64,000 nt of DNA, from the NCBI GenBank assembly GCA_040367435.1, contig BAABWY010000001.1, forward strand, positions 620,001-684,000. The letters run 5' to 3'. The position numbers were made by a program, and so were the translations under genes. The stretch comes from Hyphomicrobiales bacterium 4NK60-0047b (GTDB lineage: Bacteria > Pseudomonadota > Alphaproteobacteria > Rhizobiales > HXMU1428-3). Below, in pieces: positions 1 through 8,911 of this stretch (within the stretch, counting starts at the first letter, position 1; each line of letters opens with the position of its first letter). Under the pieces are notes generated by a model. The model was not told the DNA's origin. It saw nothing but the letters and a program-made list of their open reading frames with translations, and made no database searches.

Positions 1-583
1 GGCGTTTCGGAGCTTCAAGCGCAGCTTTAAGCGCATTTACTTCAAGCATCATCAACGGGCCAGCAAAACTAGGCAAATGCCGAGCAATACCTTCAGTCGA
101 AGCATGTGCTCTGTGAGACGTTGAAAACGCATCACTCACATACAAATCACCCAAAGCAACTAATTCCGCAATGAAAGCTGGATCATTATCCGTTTCACCC
201 TTATGGAACCGCAAGTTTTCCAACACAGCAACATCACCGTTTGAAAGAGAAGCAACAACTGCTTCAGCCTTTTCACCAATACAATCAGGAGCAAAACTCA
301 CCTTAGTACCAGGAAGAAGCTCAGCAACTTTCTCAGCAACTGGTGCAAGTGATAGGGAGGGGTCCACTTGACCACCAGGGCGCCCAAAATGCGTCATGAT
401 AACAACGCGAGCACCGCGTTTTGTTAATTCACGAACAGTCGGTAAAAAGCGCTCAATTCGTGTCGCGTCAGAAATCACACCATTTTGCATCGGTACATTT
501 AAATCAGCCCGAACCAGAACACGTTTTCCAACAACATCTGCATCATCGATTGTTTTTAATTTATCTAATGCCATTTCAGCCAT
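1..583 (-). CDS. pgk: Phosphoglycerate kinase, N-terminal part (cut by window edge)
   Basis: Reverse-strand reading gives a protein starting MAEMALDKLKTIDDADVVGK and continuing with VLVRADLNVP, THFGRPGG, LLENLRFHKGE-like (VLENLRFHKGET) and DAFSTSHRAHAST, the classic N-domain motifs of phosphoglycerate kinase, which interconverts 1,3-bisphosphoglycerate and 3-phosphoglycerate with ATP. The SHRAHAST stretch contributes substrate binding. The start ATG at 583 has a GGGGGAGA Shine-Dalgarno about 8 bases upstream; a second in-frame ATG three codons later is less well placed. About 194 codons are inside the window; the C-terminal nucleotide-binding domain lies beyond position 1. It follows tkt by only 17 bases, so the two are almost certainly cotranscribed. 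The gap gene often found between tkt and pgk in relatives is absent here. Confidence 0.96.
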   Translation of the reverse strand, partial: MAEMALDKLKTIDDADVVGKRVLVRADLNVPMQNGVISDATRIERFLPTVRELTKRGARVVIMTHFGRPGGQVDPSLSLAPVAEKVAELLPGTKVSFAPDCIGEKAEAVVASLSNGDVAVLENLRFHKGETDNDPAFIAELVALGDLYVSDAFSTSHRAHASTEGIARHLPSFAGPLMMLEVNALKAALEAPKR

Positions 584-600
584 AAATCTAATCTCCCCCC

Positions 601-2616
601 TTACGCATTGCCAGTTACGCGGCGTGCCGCATCAGCAACTTTTTCAGCTGTAATTCCAAAATGTTCATACAACTCATTCCAGGGACCAGAAGCACCAAAG
701 CCACTCATGCCAATAAATTGACCATTAGATCCAAGCCACTTGCTCCATCCTTGCTCAACAGCAGCTTCAACACCAACACGCGGCGCATCACCAAGAACAT
801 TCCATTGATAATCAGAAGATTGAGCTTCAAACAATTCCCAACAAGGCAAGGAAACAACCGCAACCTTCAAGCCATCAGCTTCAAGAATTTTAGCAGCGTC
901 CATAGCGATAGAAACTTCAGAGCCTGTGCCAATCAAAGTCACATCACGCTCGCCAGAAGCTTCTTTCAAAACATAACCACCCTTGGCAGATTTGTTTTCG
1001 TCTGTCGCATCATCACGCAAAAGCGGTAGGTTTTGACGAGTTAATGACATAATGGCTGGAGTTTTATCTTGCAGCACAAACGCTTCCCAACACTCAGCAC
1101 ACTCAACACTATCAGCGGGGCGAAACACATTAATGTTCGGCATTGCTCTGAGCGACGCTAGGTGCTCAACAGGCTGGTGCGTTGGGCCATCTTCACCAAG
1201 GCCAATAGAGTCGTGCGTCATAACATAACCAACAGCCTGTTCCATAAGAGCAGAAAGTCGAATGGCTCCCCGTGCATAGTCAGAGAAAACAAGAAACGTA
1301 CCCGAGTAAGGTAAGAATCCACCATGCAAGGAGAGGCCATTCATCACAGCGCCCATGCCATGTTCGCGAACACCATAGTGTATATAATTGCCATCAAATT
1401 GCCCACGGTTAACAGGCTTATATTGATCAGTCTTTGTACCGTTAGATCCGGTCAAGTCAGCTGAGCCGCCAATCATGCCAGGGATAACCGGTAAAATATC
1501 ATCAAGAACTTGCTTAGAAGAAACACGGGTTGCAAGAGCAGCACCGCCTTCAACAAACTTCTTCTTCGCAGTCACAACCGCATGTGACAGACTTTTCTTT
1601 ACCGGCTCGCTCATCGGCGTAACAAGTTCAGCTTGGCCAGCCGGTGTTAAACCTGTGTAAGCTGAAAGCCAGGCATTGCGTTTATCAGCGCCTTTACGGC
1701 CAACACCGCGCCAAGCGTCTAAAACATCTTGTGGAACTTCAAACGGAGGGTGGTCCCAACCAAGTTTTTTGCGAGTTTCCGCAATTTCATCATCTCCAAG
1801 TGGAGCACCATGAGTTGCAGATGTCCCCTGTTTGTTTGGCGAACCGAAACCGATAATTGTCTTACAGGCGATTAGAGTTGGCTTGTCACTTGTTTTAGCT
1901 TCAGCAATCGCAGCTGAAACAGCCGCCATATCATGACCATCAACTGCTATGGTGTTCCAACCAGACGCTTCAAACCTTTTTCTCTGATCATCAGAGCAAG
2001 CCATATCTAAGGTGCCATCAATCGAAATGTTATTATCATCCCAAAGCACAATCAGTTTAGAAAGGCCTAAATGCCCAGCCATTGAAATAGCTTCTTGGCT
2101 AATGCCTTCCATCAGGCACCCGTCACCAGCAATCACATAAGTATAGTGATCAATTATGTAATCACCATATTTCTCATTTTGCAGACGCTCCGCAAGTGCC
2201 ATACCAACAGCTGTGGTAATACCTTGGCCAAGTGGGCCCGTTGTTGTTTCAATACCAGGCAAGTGCCCATATTCAGGGTGACCAGCTGCAGGGCTACCAA
2301 TTTGGCGGAAATTTTTAATCGTCTCAATATCAATGCCAGGATATCCTGCCAGATAGAGCAAAGAATAAACCAACATAGATCCATGACCAGCAGACATGAT
2401 AAACCTGTCACGGTCATGCCAATCAGGGTTGGCAGCATCAAATTTCATATGATCTGCAAATAAAACCGTAGCAACATCGGCTAAGCCCATTGGCGCGCCA
2501 GGGTGACCCGATTTGGCTTTCTGTACTGCATCCATAGATAAAGCGCGGATTGCATTGGCCATTTTGGCTTTCAGTGCCATATCTAGCTCTTTATTCATTT
2601 CAACCGCTTCTCCCAT
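601..2616 (-). CDS. tkt: Transketolase
   Basis: A 671-residue protein, full length for bacterial transketolase, a thiamine diphosphate enzyme moving two-carbon ketol units between sugar phosphates in the pentose phosphate and Calvin pathways. Visible motifs include KSGHPGAPMG near residue 36, the ThDP/metal motif GDGCLMEGISQEA with downstream DDNNISIDG, and the pyrimidine-domain stretch THDSIGLGEDGPTHQPVEHL. The ATG at 2616 is chosen because AGGAGG lies 7 bases before it; the internal ATG six codons later (MNKELD) lacks such a site. It sits between prk upstream and pgk 17 bases downstream, in a cluster with glpX, which fits a role in regenerating pentose phosphates. Nothing looks degenerate. 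About 210 bases without a gene separate it from prk, so it could have its own promoter. Confidence 0.97.
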   Translation of the reverse strand: MGEAVEMNKELDMALKAKMANAIRALSMDAVQKAKSGHPGAPMGLADVATVLFADHMKFDAANPDWHDRDRFIMSAGHGSMLVYSLLYLAGYPGIDIETIKNFRQIGSPAAGHPEYGHLPGIETTTGPLGQGITTAVGMALAERLQNEKYGDYIIDHYTYVIAGDGCLMEGISQEAISMAGHLGLSKLIVLWDDNNISIDGTLDMACSDDQRKRFEASGWNTIAVDGHDMAAVSAAIAEAKTSDKPTLIACKTIIGFGSPNKQGTSATHGAPLGDDEIAETRKKLGWDHPPFEVPQDVLDAWRGVGRKGADKRNAWLSAYTGLTPAGQAELVTPMSEPVKKSLSHAVVTAKKKFVEGGAALATRVSSKQVLDDILPVIPGMIGGSADLTGSNGTKTDQYKPVNRGQFDGNYIHYGVREHGMGAVMNGLSLHGGFLPYSGTFLVFSDYARGAIRLSALMEQAVGYVMTHDSIGLGEDGPTHQPVEHLASLRAMPNINVFRPADSVECAECWEAFVLQDKTPAIMSLTRQNLPLLRDDATDENKSAKGGYVLKEASGERDVTLIGTGSEVSIAMDAAKILEADGLKVAVVSLPCWELFEAQSSDYQWNVLGDAPRVGVEAAVEQGWSKWLGSNGQFIGMSGFGASGPWNELYEHFGITAEKVADAARRVTGNA

Positions 2617-2829
2617 GAGAAGGCCTCCTTATAAAAACTCAATTCCACCGTCAAACGATCTAGTATCAAAGCTAATTCAGGTCTGATTTATATGACCAGA
2701 AGATCTACATAAACGTCTCTGACGATAATAATTTGCATCCTATACTATGCCCTGAGGCCTCATGCACCCCCCAAAATCCCTCTTAACCTCAACTATTTAG
2801 CCAAAAGGAGCTGTTTTGGAGTGCTCGAC

Positions 2830-3753
2830 TTAAATTGCATGCACACCAAGTGCCGCTTTCACCATGTGGAAAGCCACCAGAAGCTGTGTCAATGCAAGGG
2901 GATTACTCACTGATGAAGAGCCATCAACTTGTCCTAATTGATCTCGCAAATGACTAGCTTCCGGGATTAAATCCCATAATAAATTCTGTATTTTTGTGGC
3001 ATGTTCATCTGAAATAGCACCATCAATTTCAAGCACATCAACCGGTTTACCATCAACATCGCGTGCCAGTTCAAGCATCAATCCATTATTATTTGCGCTT
3101 TCAAAAAGCGGTGAAAAGTCTGGATGAGGCAATGTCGGGCGCAAGATATGGCGCACATCCAAATGCGCATCATCACCGCCCTTTTCTGGCGTCTGAAAAC
3201 GAATAACAATATCTGCAAAAGTCCGTTGCGGGCGAATAAAAGCGGGGCTATCAGCTTTGCGCTTTTCCAAAGAAGCAAGCACTTGCTCTTCTGTATACCC
3301 ACGCTTGGTCGTATCGCGATTAACTTTCCATTTCACACGCAGATCTTCTTCAGGATCGAGATAAATCTTCACATCATAGCAATCACGCATTTCACGTGTT
3401 GTATAACCAAGCAAACCTTCCATAATAATATAATCACGAGGCTTTATATATTGAGGACGATCAAGCGTTCCGCCATCATGATTATAGATCGGCTTCAAAA
3501 TTGGCTCGCCGCGACGAAGTGCACGCAAATGCTGACCAAGAATATCGATATAGTTGCCTTTAGGGTCCAACGCTGAAATACCATTTTTCGCACGCTCAAC
3601 ACGATCAAAAGCGTGATAGTCATCTGTACAAATAACAGTGCAACGATCTTCGCCCAAAATTTTAGCAACCCCAGCAGAAAGAGTTGTCTTACCCGTGGCA
3701 CTATCTCCCACAACTCCCAATATAATCGGACGATCCAATATCTTCGGCATCAT
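2830..3753 (-). CDS. prk: Phosphoribulokinase (class II, cyanobacterial/plant-like type)
   Basis: P-loop kinase of the phosphoribulokinase/uridine kinase family. The N-terminus shows Walker A GDSATGKTT, followed by CTDDYHAFDR, PIYNHDGGT, and MEGLLGY, and then IYLDPEEDLRVKWKVNRD; these match the longer class II form better than the roughly 290-residue class I proteobacterial form. The known family reaction is ATP-dependent conversion of ribulose 5-phosphate to ribulose 1,5-bisphosphate. An open frame extends to 3816, but that first ATG has no Shine-Dalgarno; ATG pairs at 3753/3750 follow GGGGACTGAA and start directly before the kinase domain, so 3753 is preferred. It lies between glpX and tkt. 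No RuBisCO gene is in the window; in some methylotrophs Prk makes RuBP as a regulatory signal rather than for CO2 fixation, which is possible here. Confidence 0.93.
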   Translation of the reverse strand: MMPKILDRPIILGVVGDSATGKTTLSAGVAKILGEDRCTVICTDDYHAFDRVERAKNGISALDPKGNYIDILGQHLRALRRGEPILKPIYNHDGGTLDRPQYIKPRDYIIMEGLLGYTTREMRDCYDVKIYLDPEEDLRVKWKVNRDTTKRGYTEEQVLASLEKRKADSPAFIRPQRTFADIVIRFQTPEKGGDDAHLDVRHILRPTLPHPDFSPLFESANNNGLMLELARDVDGKPVDVLEIDGAISDEHATKIQNLLWDLIPEASHLRDQLGQVDGSSSVSNPLALTQLLVAFHMVKAALGVHAI

Positions 3754-3874
3754 TTCAGTCCCCAGTTTCAGGGAAGCTCGCAAGATGTAATCTGCGCTTC
3801 CAGTTAATTTTATCATTTAAAACAATAAGATAGGGTTTTAACGGCTATCCAGAAAGGTCAAAAAGACCACAAAA

Positions 3875-4837
3875 TTAATTCGGTGTATAAGTTGTCAAAA
3901 CCTGACGCTCATTTGTCTCGCCAGTGACCATCAAGGTCTGCATTCGAAACCCACCATTAAATCTTTCAACACCATCCAGCATCAAGCCTGTTGTGATACC
4001 GGTTGCACAAAAAAATAAATCATCGGAAGAAACCAGCTCTTCAATTTTGTACCATTTAGAGGTATCCAGTTGAGCTTCTCTCACAGCAATAGCTTCCGTT
4101 TGAAGTTGCGGGTCAATCCGTCCCATAAACTCACCGCCCAAAGCTCTAATCGCAACAGCCGACATAATTCCTTCAGGCGTGCCACCTGTACCCATCAAAC
4201 AATCAACACCGCTCTCCGGGATTGCCGCCAATAACGCACCAGCAACATCACCAGCCGGGTAAAGCAATGCACGTGCTCCTGAATCATGGATTTCTTGGAT
4301 CATTTGACGATGACGAGGTTTCTCAAGCACATAAACAGTGATGTCAGACACATCTTTTTTTAAGCACTTGGCCAAAACTTTAATCTTCTCTTCGACAGAC
4401 CAATTAGGATCAATCTCACCCTTGGCTTCGGCTGGAGCTGCAAATTTTTCCATGTAAAAAGCTGGGCCCGGGTCCATCATGCTACCGCGAGGGGCAATCG
4501 CAATTACCGCTAAGGCATTGGTCAAACCTTTAGCCAGATAACTTGTCCCCTCAACAGGGTCAACAGCAATATCAGCTTTAAAATCAGCACCAGGTTGGCC
4601 AACGATCTCACCATTATAAAGTTGAGGGGCTTCATCTTTTTCCCCTTCACCAATAACAACCAAACCTTCAAGTTCAATTTGCTGCAAGGCGGTACGCATA
4701 GCGTCGACCGCGGCACCATCACCGCGCTCTTTATCACCGCGGCCTATCCAATCAAAAGCAGCTCGCGCAGCATCTTCAGTAACTTTCCTCAGACCGAAAA
4801 TTAGTTCTGGTCTGGCGCGTCCGGCGCTTGTCATCAT
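3875..4837 (-). CDS. glpX: Fructose-1,6-bisphosphatase class II (GlpX)
   Basis: 320 residues, the usual GlpX length. Motifs visible are VVIGEGEKDEAP (metal site), AVDPVEGTSYLAKG, GTGGTPEGIMSA and RALGG. The enzyme dephosphorylates fructose 1,6-bisphosphate, and many class II enzymes also accept sedoheptulose 1,7-bisphosphate, linking gluconeogenesis and pentose regeneration. The start ATG at 4837 is followed by a second ATG; GGGGAAC lies about 6 bases upstream. It is the first gene of the minus-strand group glpX, prk, tkt, pgk. The 340-base space upstream contains a perfect 18-base palindrome that could be an operator for the cluster. No anomalies in the sequence. Confidence 0.96.
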   Translation of the reverse strand: MMTSAGRARPELIFGLRKVTEDAARAAFDWIGRGDKERGDGAAVDAMRTALQQIELEGLVVIGEGEKDEAPQLYNGEIVGQPGADFKADIAVDPVEGTSYLAKGLTNALAVIAIAPRGSMMDPGPAFYMEKFAAPAEAKGEIDPNWSVEEKIKVLAKCLKKDVSDITVYVLEKPRHRQMIQEIHDSGARALLYPAGDVAGALLAAIPESGVDCLMGTGGTPEGIMSAVAIRALGGEFMGRIDPQLQTEAIAVREAQLDTSKWYKIEELVSSDDLFFCATGITTGLMLDGVERFNGGFRMQTLMVTGETNERQVLTTYTPN

Positions 4838-4988
4838 GGTAGTTCCCCGAGCTCTTCCAAAAAAGAATATTCACAAACTAAAAGTTGAAAATTCTTTTTA
4901 ATTTTCTTTGCAAAGGCTTAGACGCCCTCTTTGGATTAAAGCTATAATCTTTGACCAAAGTGCAAAACATGCCTCCAGGTAGGGGTTG

Positions 4989-5006
4989 CCTACCCATATG
5001 GGTAGG
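4989..5006. promoter_or_regulatory. Perfect 18-base palindrome upstream of glpX, candidate operator
   Basis: CCTACCCAT followed immediately by ATGGGTAGG forms a perfect dyad with no spacer. A further GGTAGG at 4978-4983 lies 5 bases to its left, giving three half-sites of one GGTAGG motif in 29 bases. It is about 150 bases upstream of the glpX start, in a space with no convincing gene. A regulator-binding site is the simplest reading; which regulator is unknown, although the response regulator gene at 5180-5842 is adjacent. Confidence 0.4.
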
Positions 5007-5179
5007 TTTTAGCACTTTTTTAACAGTTTTCGCAAAAAAACAAAGCAACTGCACCTTTTTTTGATGAGAGAATAAGCACGTCGAGAACAAACAAAATCAA
5101 TAACTTAACTAAGAAAAAGTCAAATCATTCATTTCATTTAATAAAAATTGAAAAATTATAGAAAATAGATGGGAAAAAA

Positions 5180-5842
5180 CTACACCAGACCAGAAACGGG
5201 GTTATTAACCAGGTCAGAGGCCCCTTCATTGTAGTAAAGAGCAACCGCTTCAGAACGATTGCGAACATTTAATTTTGAATAAACATTCCGAAGGTGAAAT
5301 TTCACCGTATTTTGAGAAATCGCCATCACATCAGCCAATTCTTGGTTGGTCATGCCAAGGCTTAATTTCTCAAGCATTAAACTTTCTCTATTCGTCAGGG
5401 AATTCAAAAGACTAGGGTCATGTTGCTTGCCCATAAAAGGAAACACCATCGATCCACGCGCAACACTATCTAAAACATAAAGCAAGCGCTCAGGCGGCTC
5501 AGCCTTAGAAAAATAAGCATAAGCCCCTAGCTCCATTGCCTCTCGTGGCACAACATCCCCAATATCACCGGTATAAACCACAACCTTGGGACTATCAGTT
5601 CTTTTTGATAAAGCCTCTAATAATTCCCGTCCATTGCAATAAGGCATAATCCAACCGGTTATAACAATATCAACTGAAAGCATTTCTAAACCATCAAGTA
5701 AGCGCGCACCATCATGGGCAGAGGCAACAACATCAAAACGGCCATCCTCATCAAACAAGGAGCGCAAACCACGCACAACCAACGGGTTTTTGTCCACAAC
5801 AGCCACGCGAACAGGATAATTAACCTTCATCCCCAAACCCAT
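5180..5842 (-). CDS. LuxR/NarL-type response regulator with degenerate (pseudo) receiver
   Basis: 220 residues: receiver-like domain (about 10-125) and C-terminal LuxR-type helix-turn-helix (about 145-210, LTNRESLMLEKLSLGMTN then VKFHLRNVYSKLNV). In an ordinary receiver the third strand ends in a phosphorylated Asp (VLMDIRMP-like); here the aligned stretch reads DIVITGWIMP, with Gly63 at that place. The acidic pocket is also thinned (VVDKNP instead of VDDHP), while Thr91 and Lys113 are kept. It is therefore unlikely to be switched by ordinary phosphotransfer. AGGAGG 9 bases before ATG 5842 supports the start. No histidine kinase is adjacent. It lies upstream of glpX-prk-tkt-pgk on the same strand, so it may regulate that cluster, but this is inference. 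Confidence 0.9.
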   Translation of the reverse strand: MGLGMKVNYPVRVAVVDKNPLVVRGLRSLFDEDGRFDVVASAHDGARLLDGLEMLSVDIVITGWIMPYCNGRELLEALSKRTDSPKVVVYTGDIGDVVPREAMELGAYAYFSKAEPPERLLYVLDSVARGSMVFPFMGKQHDPSLLNSLTNRESLMLEKLSLGMTNQELADVMAISQNTVKFHLRNVYSKLNVRNRSEAVALYYNEGASDLVNNPVSGLV

Positions 5843-6277
5843 AGTGCACCGCCTCCTTAACGTTAGCCCTCTTAAAGTTAGTATGAGACCATCAAATCAA
5901 TTTATTCGATAAAATAAAATTATAGCATACTCACACCCAATCTTTCGGCATCAGTATTACAAATGAGTTGATAGTTAATGGAAGGGATTTATTCGCACAA
6001 AAATTTTCTAAGGAATTGATTTTGATAACAAAACACAAACAACAGCAAAATAGCCGCATGTCTCATAAAACCATAAAACTCAAGCTGCTCCCTCCAAAAC
6101 AACTCAAACAGGCATTATGAATAATACAAATAAATCTTGAACTCTAAGAATAAACAAAAGCACAAAGGTGAGTAAAGTGTACAAATCAGCACACTTCATT
6201 GCCAAATTTTTCGTTGGTTGCTGTTCAGCAAACTGAAGGAACGTTAAAAAGAGAAGCACTAAAAAAGAAACTAAAAC
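5843..6277. other. Gene-free spacer with possible diverged hairpin repeat
   Basis: No credible coding region. It should hold the promoter of the response regulator at its left end. Near 6215-6238 the sequence GGTTGC-TGTTCA-GCAAACTGAAGG resembles the hairpin repeat seen at 48021-48040 (GGTTGC, six-base loop, GCAACTGAAGG), suggesting a diverged copy. Confidence 0.4.
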
Positions 6278-6853
6278 TTAAGAGTGGCAGGCTTTAGCCG
6301 ATGCAACACATTGAAATTGATATTTGGTCTTTCTCACGCATTTAATCGCGGTCTCCTTGGCCAAACTCCAGTCAGACCATTCAGCACCATATGACCCTTC
6401 AACAAGTAACTTCCAACCTGACTGAGCTTCAATCCGCGCCTTTGCAGCTGACCCGCGCCGTGCCCCCCAACCTGTCGTCATCTCTTCCTTACAAGTTCCT
6501 TTTGTAGCTACCACTGGTTTAACAGATTTACAGGGTCTGGCAGTTCTGGTGCACTCCCATTTCCCTTTGTTTTCTCCGCTCATTAGGTCAATACAAACAA
6601 GTTTGCGCTCAGTCGCAGCTGACCAGGCCATATAGTCAGCACCATGCTTTTCTTTCACTGACGCTTTCCAGGTAAAAAAGGCATTCGCTCTCGCAAGCTC
6701 ACCAATCGAAGAGGCTTTACCAGTAGCTGAAAACGCTTCCGTAAGACATTGCTTTTCATCAGCATTAGCTGGAGAATTAAGCGCTGGAATCACAAACGCA
6801 AACAACATAACCACAGCAAAAATCATCAAAAAATTGCCAACCAAACGATCCAT
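6278..6853 (-). CDS. Secreted protein with two Trp/Cys-rich repeats, unknown function
   Basis: 191 residues. Residues 1-31 form a hydrophobic export signal ending near SPANADEKQC, so the protein is probably periplasmic or secreted. The mature part holds two copies of one motif, about 45-108 and 125-191: a helix with a Trp, then a YGA or HGADY stretch, W(S)xA, and three spaced cysteines ending WECTRTARPCK in the first and FQCVASAKACHS in the second. The cysteines probably form disulfides. I do not recognise a named family. The protein encoded at 10466-10765 has a single copy of the same pattern, so these are paralogs. No partner genes are obvious; the leuA gene lies upstream with its own terminator. 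Confidence 0.85.
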   Translation of the reverse strand: MDRLVGNFLMIFAVVMLFAFVIPALNSPANADEKQCLTEAFSATGKASSIGELARANAFFTWKASVKEKHGADYMAWSAATERKLVCIDLMSGENKGKWECTRTARPCKSVKPVVATKGTCKEEMTTGWGARRGSAAKARIEAQSGWKLLVEGSYGAEWSDWSLAKETAIKCVRKTKYQFQCVASAKACHS

Positions 6854-7070
6854 AAAACAGCACTCCCAGCTAGATCCAGCCTCAAAATAACAGATAAACG
6901 CTTATTGCACGAGAATAAGATGCACGGCCTCATAATATTGCCTAACATCAACCTATTCCAGTTTTTTTTCAAACTGTACACCAATCATTTAGTCGCCTTT
7001 GACCCAACGTCATTTATGAACCAAAGAAAAAGGCCCGTACTAGCCCCAGTGTGCCGAACATTCATATCAA

Positions 7071-7107
7071 AATAAAAACAGGCACTCCCACTTTGAGAGC
7101 GCCTGTT
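7071..7107 (-). terminator. Rho-independent terminator of leuA
   Basis: On the minus strand AACAGGCGCTC and GAGTGCCTGTT pair around a short loop and are followed by a T-rich run (TTTTTATTTT). It begins about 45 bases after the leuA stop. Confidence 0.8.
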
Positions 7108-7150
7108 CATTAAAACTAGTTTTTTATTAATTTAGAAAACAGCGCGGTTG

Positions 7151-8725
7151 CTAGATCGCACTTAAATTTGAGCCAACAGCTTTTTCCTGTCGCGCAATCA
7201 TGCCATTCAACGCGCCTATATAAGCCCTGGCAGATGCCACCATTGTATCCGTGTCAGCACTGCGACCAGTGGATGTAAACCCATCCTGTTCAAGACGAAC
7301 CATAACATCAGCTTGCGCATCAGTTCCTTCCGTCACAGCCATCACCTGATAAAGCGGCAACCGTGCTTCATGGGGAACAATCTCGCGAATGGCGTTAAAA
7401 ATCGCATCAACCGGACCATCACCACCAGATTCGCGCGTACTTTCCTCACCTTCAACATCAAGCGTAACTGTTGCTTTTTGCGGTCCACCTGTTCCAGCAT
7501 AAACCGTTAATGAAACAAGTTTAATTGGCGCGTTTTCACTTGAAACTTCATCATCAACAAGCGCAATTAAATCCTCATCAAAGACTTGTTTTTTCTTATC
7601 TGCTAAATCTTTAAACCGTTGAAAGGCTTCTTGAAACGCATTGTCACCAAGTTCATACCCTAAATCTTTCAACTTCTCTTTAAAGGCATGGCGCCCTGAG
7701 TGCTTGCCCATCACCAAAGAAGAAGCACGCAACCCAACAGATTCAGGTGTCATAATTTCATAGGTCTGGTTATTCTTAAGCATCCCATCCTGGTGGATGC
7801 CAGATTCATGAGCAAACGCATTTTGCCCAACAATCGCTTTGTTATATTGAACAGGAAACCCGGATACAGCAGAGACCAAGCGAGACGCCTTTGTAATATG
7901 AACCGGGTCAACATTAGTCCAGAAAGGCAACACGTCAGAGCGTGTGTCCATTCCCATCACCACTTCTTCCAAAGCGGCATTACCAGCCCGCTCACCCATA
8001 CCATTGATCGTACATTCAATTTGACGCGCACCAGCACGAACACCAGCCAAAGAATTCGCAACAGCCAAACCCAAATCATTATGACAGTGGGTCGACAAAA
8101 TCACGTCATCAGCGCCAGGTACTTTATCAACAAGCATCTTAATCAATTCAAAATATTCCTCTGGCACAGTATAACCAACTGTATCCGGGATATTAATCGT
8201 AGTAGCACCTGCCTTGATGGCTGCTTCCACACAACTACATAAAAAATCCTGATCTGTCCGTGTCGCATCTTCCGCAGACCATTCAACATTATCTGTATAT
8301 TTTCGCGCCCTTGTCACAGATTGCGTCACCGCCTCAAGCACAGCTTCAGGCTCCATCTGCAATTTATATTTCATATGAAGTGGGCTGGTCGAAATAAACG
8401 TATGAATGCGCGACTGCTTTGCTGGCGCCAAAGCTTCACCCGCGCGATCAATGTCTTTATTGGATGCGCGAGACAACCCGCAAACAACAGAGTTTTTCAC
8501 AATTTTAGCAATTTCCATAACCGCTTCAAAATCGCCATTCGAAGCAATTGGAAAACCAGCCTCAATCACATCAACACCCATTTCATCAAGCACTTCAGCA
8601 ACTTGAAGCTTTTCGCTTAATGTCATAGACGCTCCGGGGCTTTGCTCACCATCGCGCAATGTCGTATCAAAAATCACAATTTTGTCTTGTGAATTTCTGC
8701 GGGTTTCTTGATTGTTATCAGTCAT
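7151..8725 (-). CDS. leuA: 2-Isopropylmalate synthase
   Basis: First committed enzyme of leucine synthesis, condensing acetyl-CoA with 2-oxoisovalerate. About 524 residues, normal for the long bacterial form. The N-terminal TIM barrel shows FDTTLRDGEQSPGASM and LSTHCHNDLGLAVANS (metal-binding His pair), then GMGERAGNAALEEV, followed by a linker (QNAFAHESGIHQDG) and the C-terminal LeuA allosteric domain (VDAIFNAIREIV, FTSTGRSADTDTMVA), where leucine feedback acts. The open frame reaches 8770, but the ATG at 8725 (MTDNNQETRR) has AGGA 8 bases upstream and fits family N-termini, so it is preferred. It is monocistronic, with a terminator downstream. No leader peptide or leucine attenuator was recognised in the upstream 185 bases. 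Confidence 0.96.
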   Translation of the reverse strand: MTDNNQETRRNSQDKIVIFDTTLRDGEQSPGASMTLSEKLQVAEVLDEMGVDVIEAGFPIASNGDFEAVMEIAKIVKNSVVCGLSRASNKDIDRAGEALAPAKQSRIHTFISTSPLHMKYKLQMEPEAVLEAVTQSVTRARKYTDNVEWSAEDATRTDQDFLCSCVEAAIKAGATTINIPDTVGYTVPEEYFELIKMLVDKVPGADDVILSTHCHNDLGLAVANSLAGVRAGARQIECTINGMGERAGNAALEEVVMGMDTRSDVLPFWTNVDPVHITKASRLVSAVSGFPVQYNKAIVGQNAFAHESGIHQDGMLKNNQTYEIMTPESVGLRASSLVMGKHSGRHAFKEKLKDLGYELGDNAFQEAFQRFKDLADKKKQVFDEDLIALVDDEVSSENAPIKLVSLTVYAGTGGPQKATVTLDVEGEESTRESGGDGPVDAIFNAIREIVPHEARLPLYQVMAVTEGTDAQADVMVRLEQDGFTSTGRSADTDTMVASARAYIGALNGMIARQEKAVGSNLSAI

Positions 8726-8911
8726 TATTCTTGTCCTAAATAATCTTGAAGAATAAGCATTGCGACACAAATATATTTTCTCAGAAAATTATATCACTGA
8801 AAAAATGAAGGTCTCTTTATAACTTGATTTTACAACACTCATTCAAATTGGATTTCTCAAAATCACAGCTCTTTGTGATTTAACTTAATTCATCTCCCCT
8901 AAGGCAACAGC

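Noticed and set aside
2095-2463. Long frame of 122 codons opposite to tkt
   Set aside because: Shadow of the transketolase gene; the tkt reading contains all family motifs.
4878-5090. Open frame of 70 codons on the minus strand upstream of glpX
   Set aside because: It lies over the palindromic element, has no ribosome site and the protein looks random.
7700-8242. Frame of 180 codons opposite to leuA
   Set aside because: Antisense shadow of the 2-isopropylmalate synthase gene.
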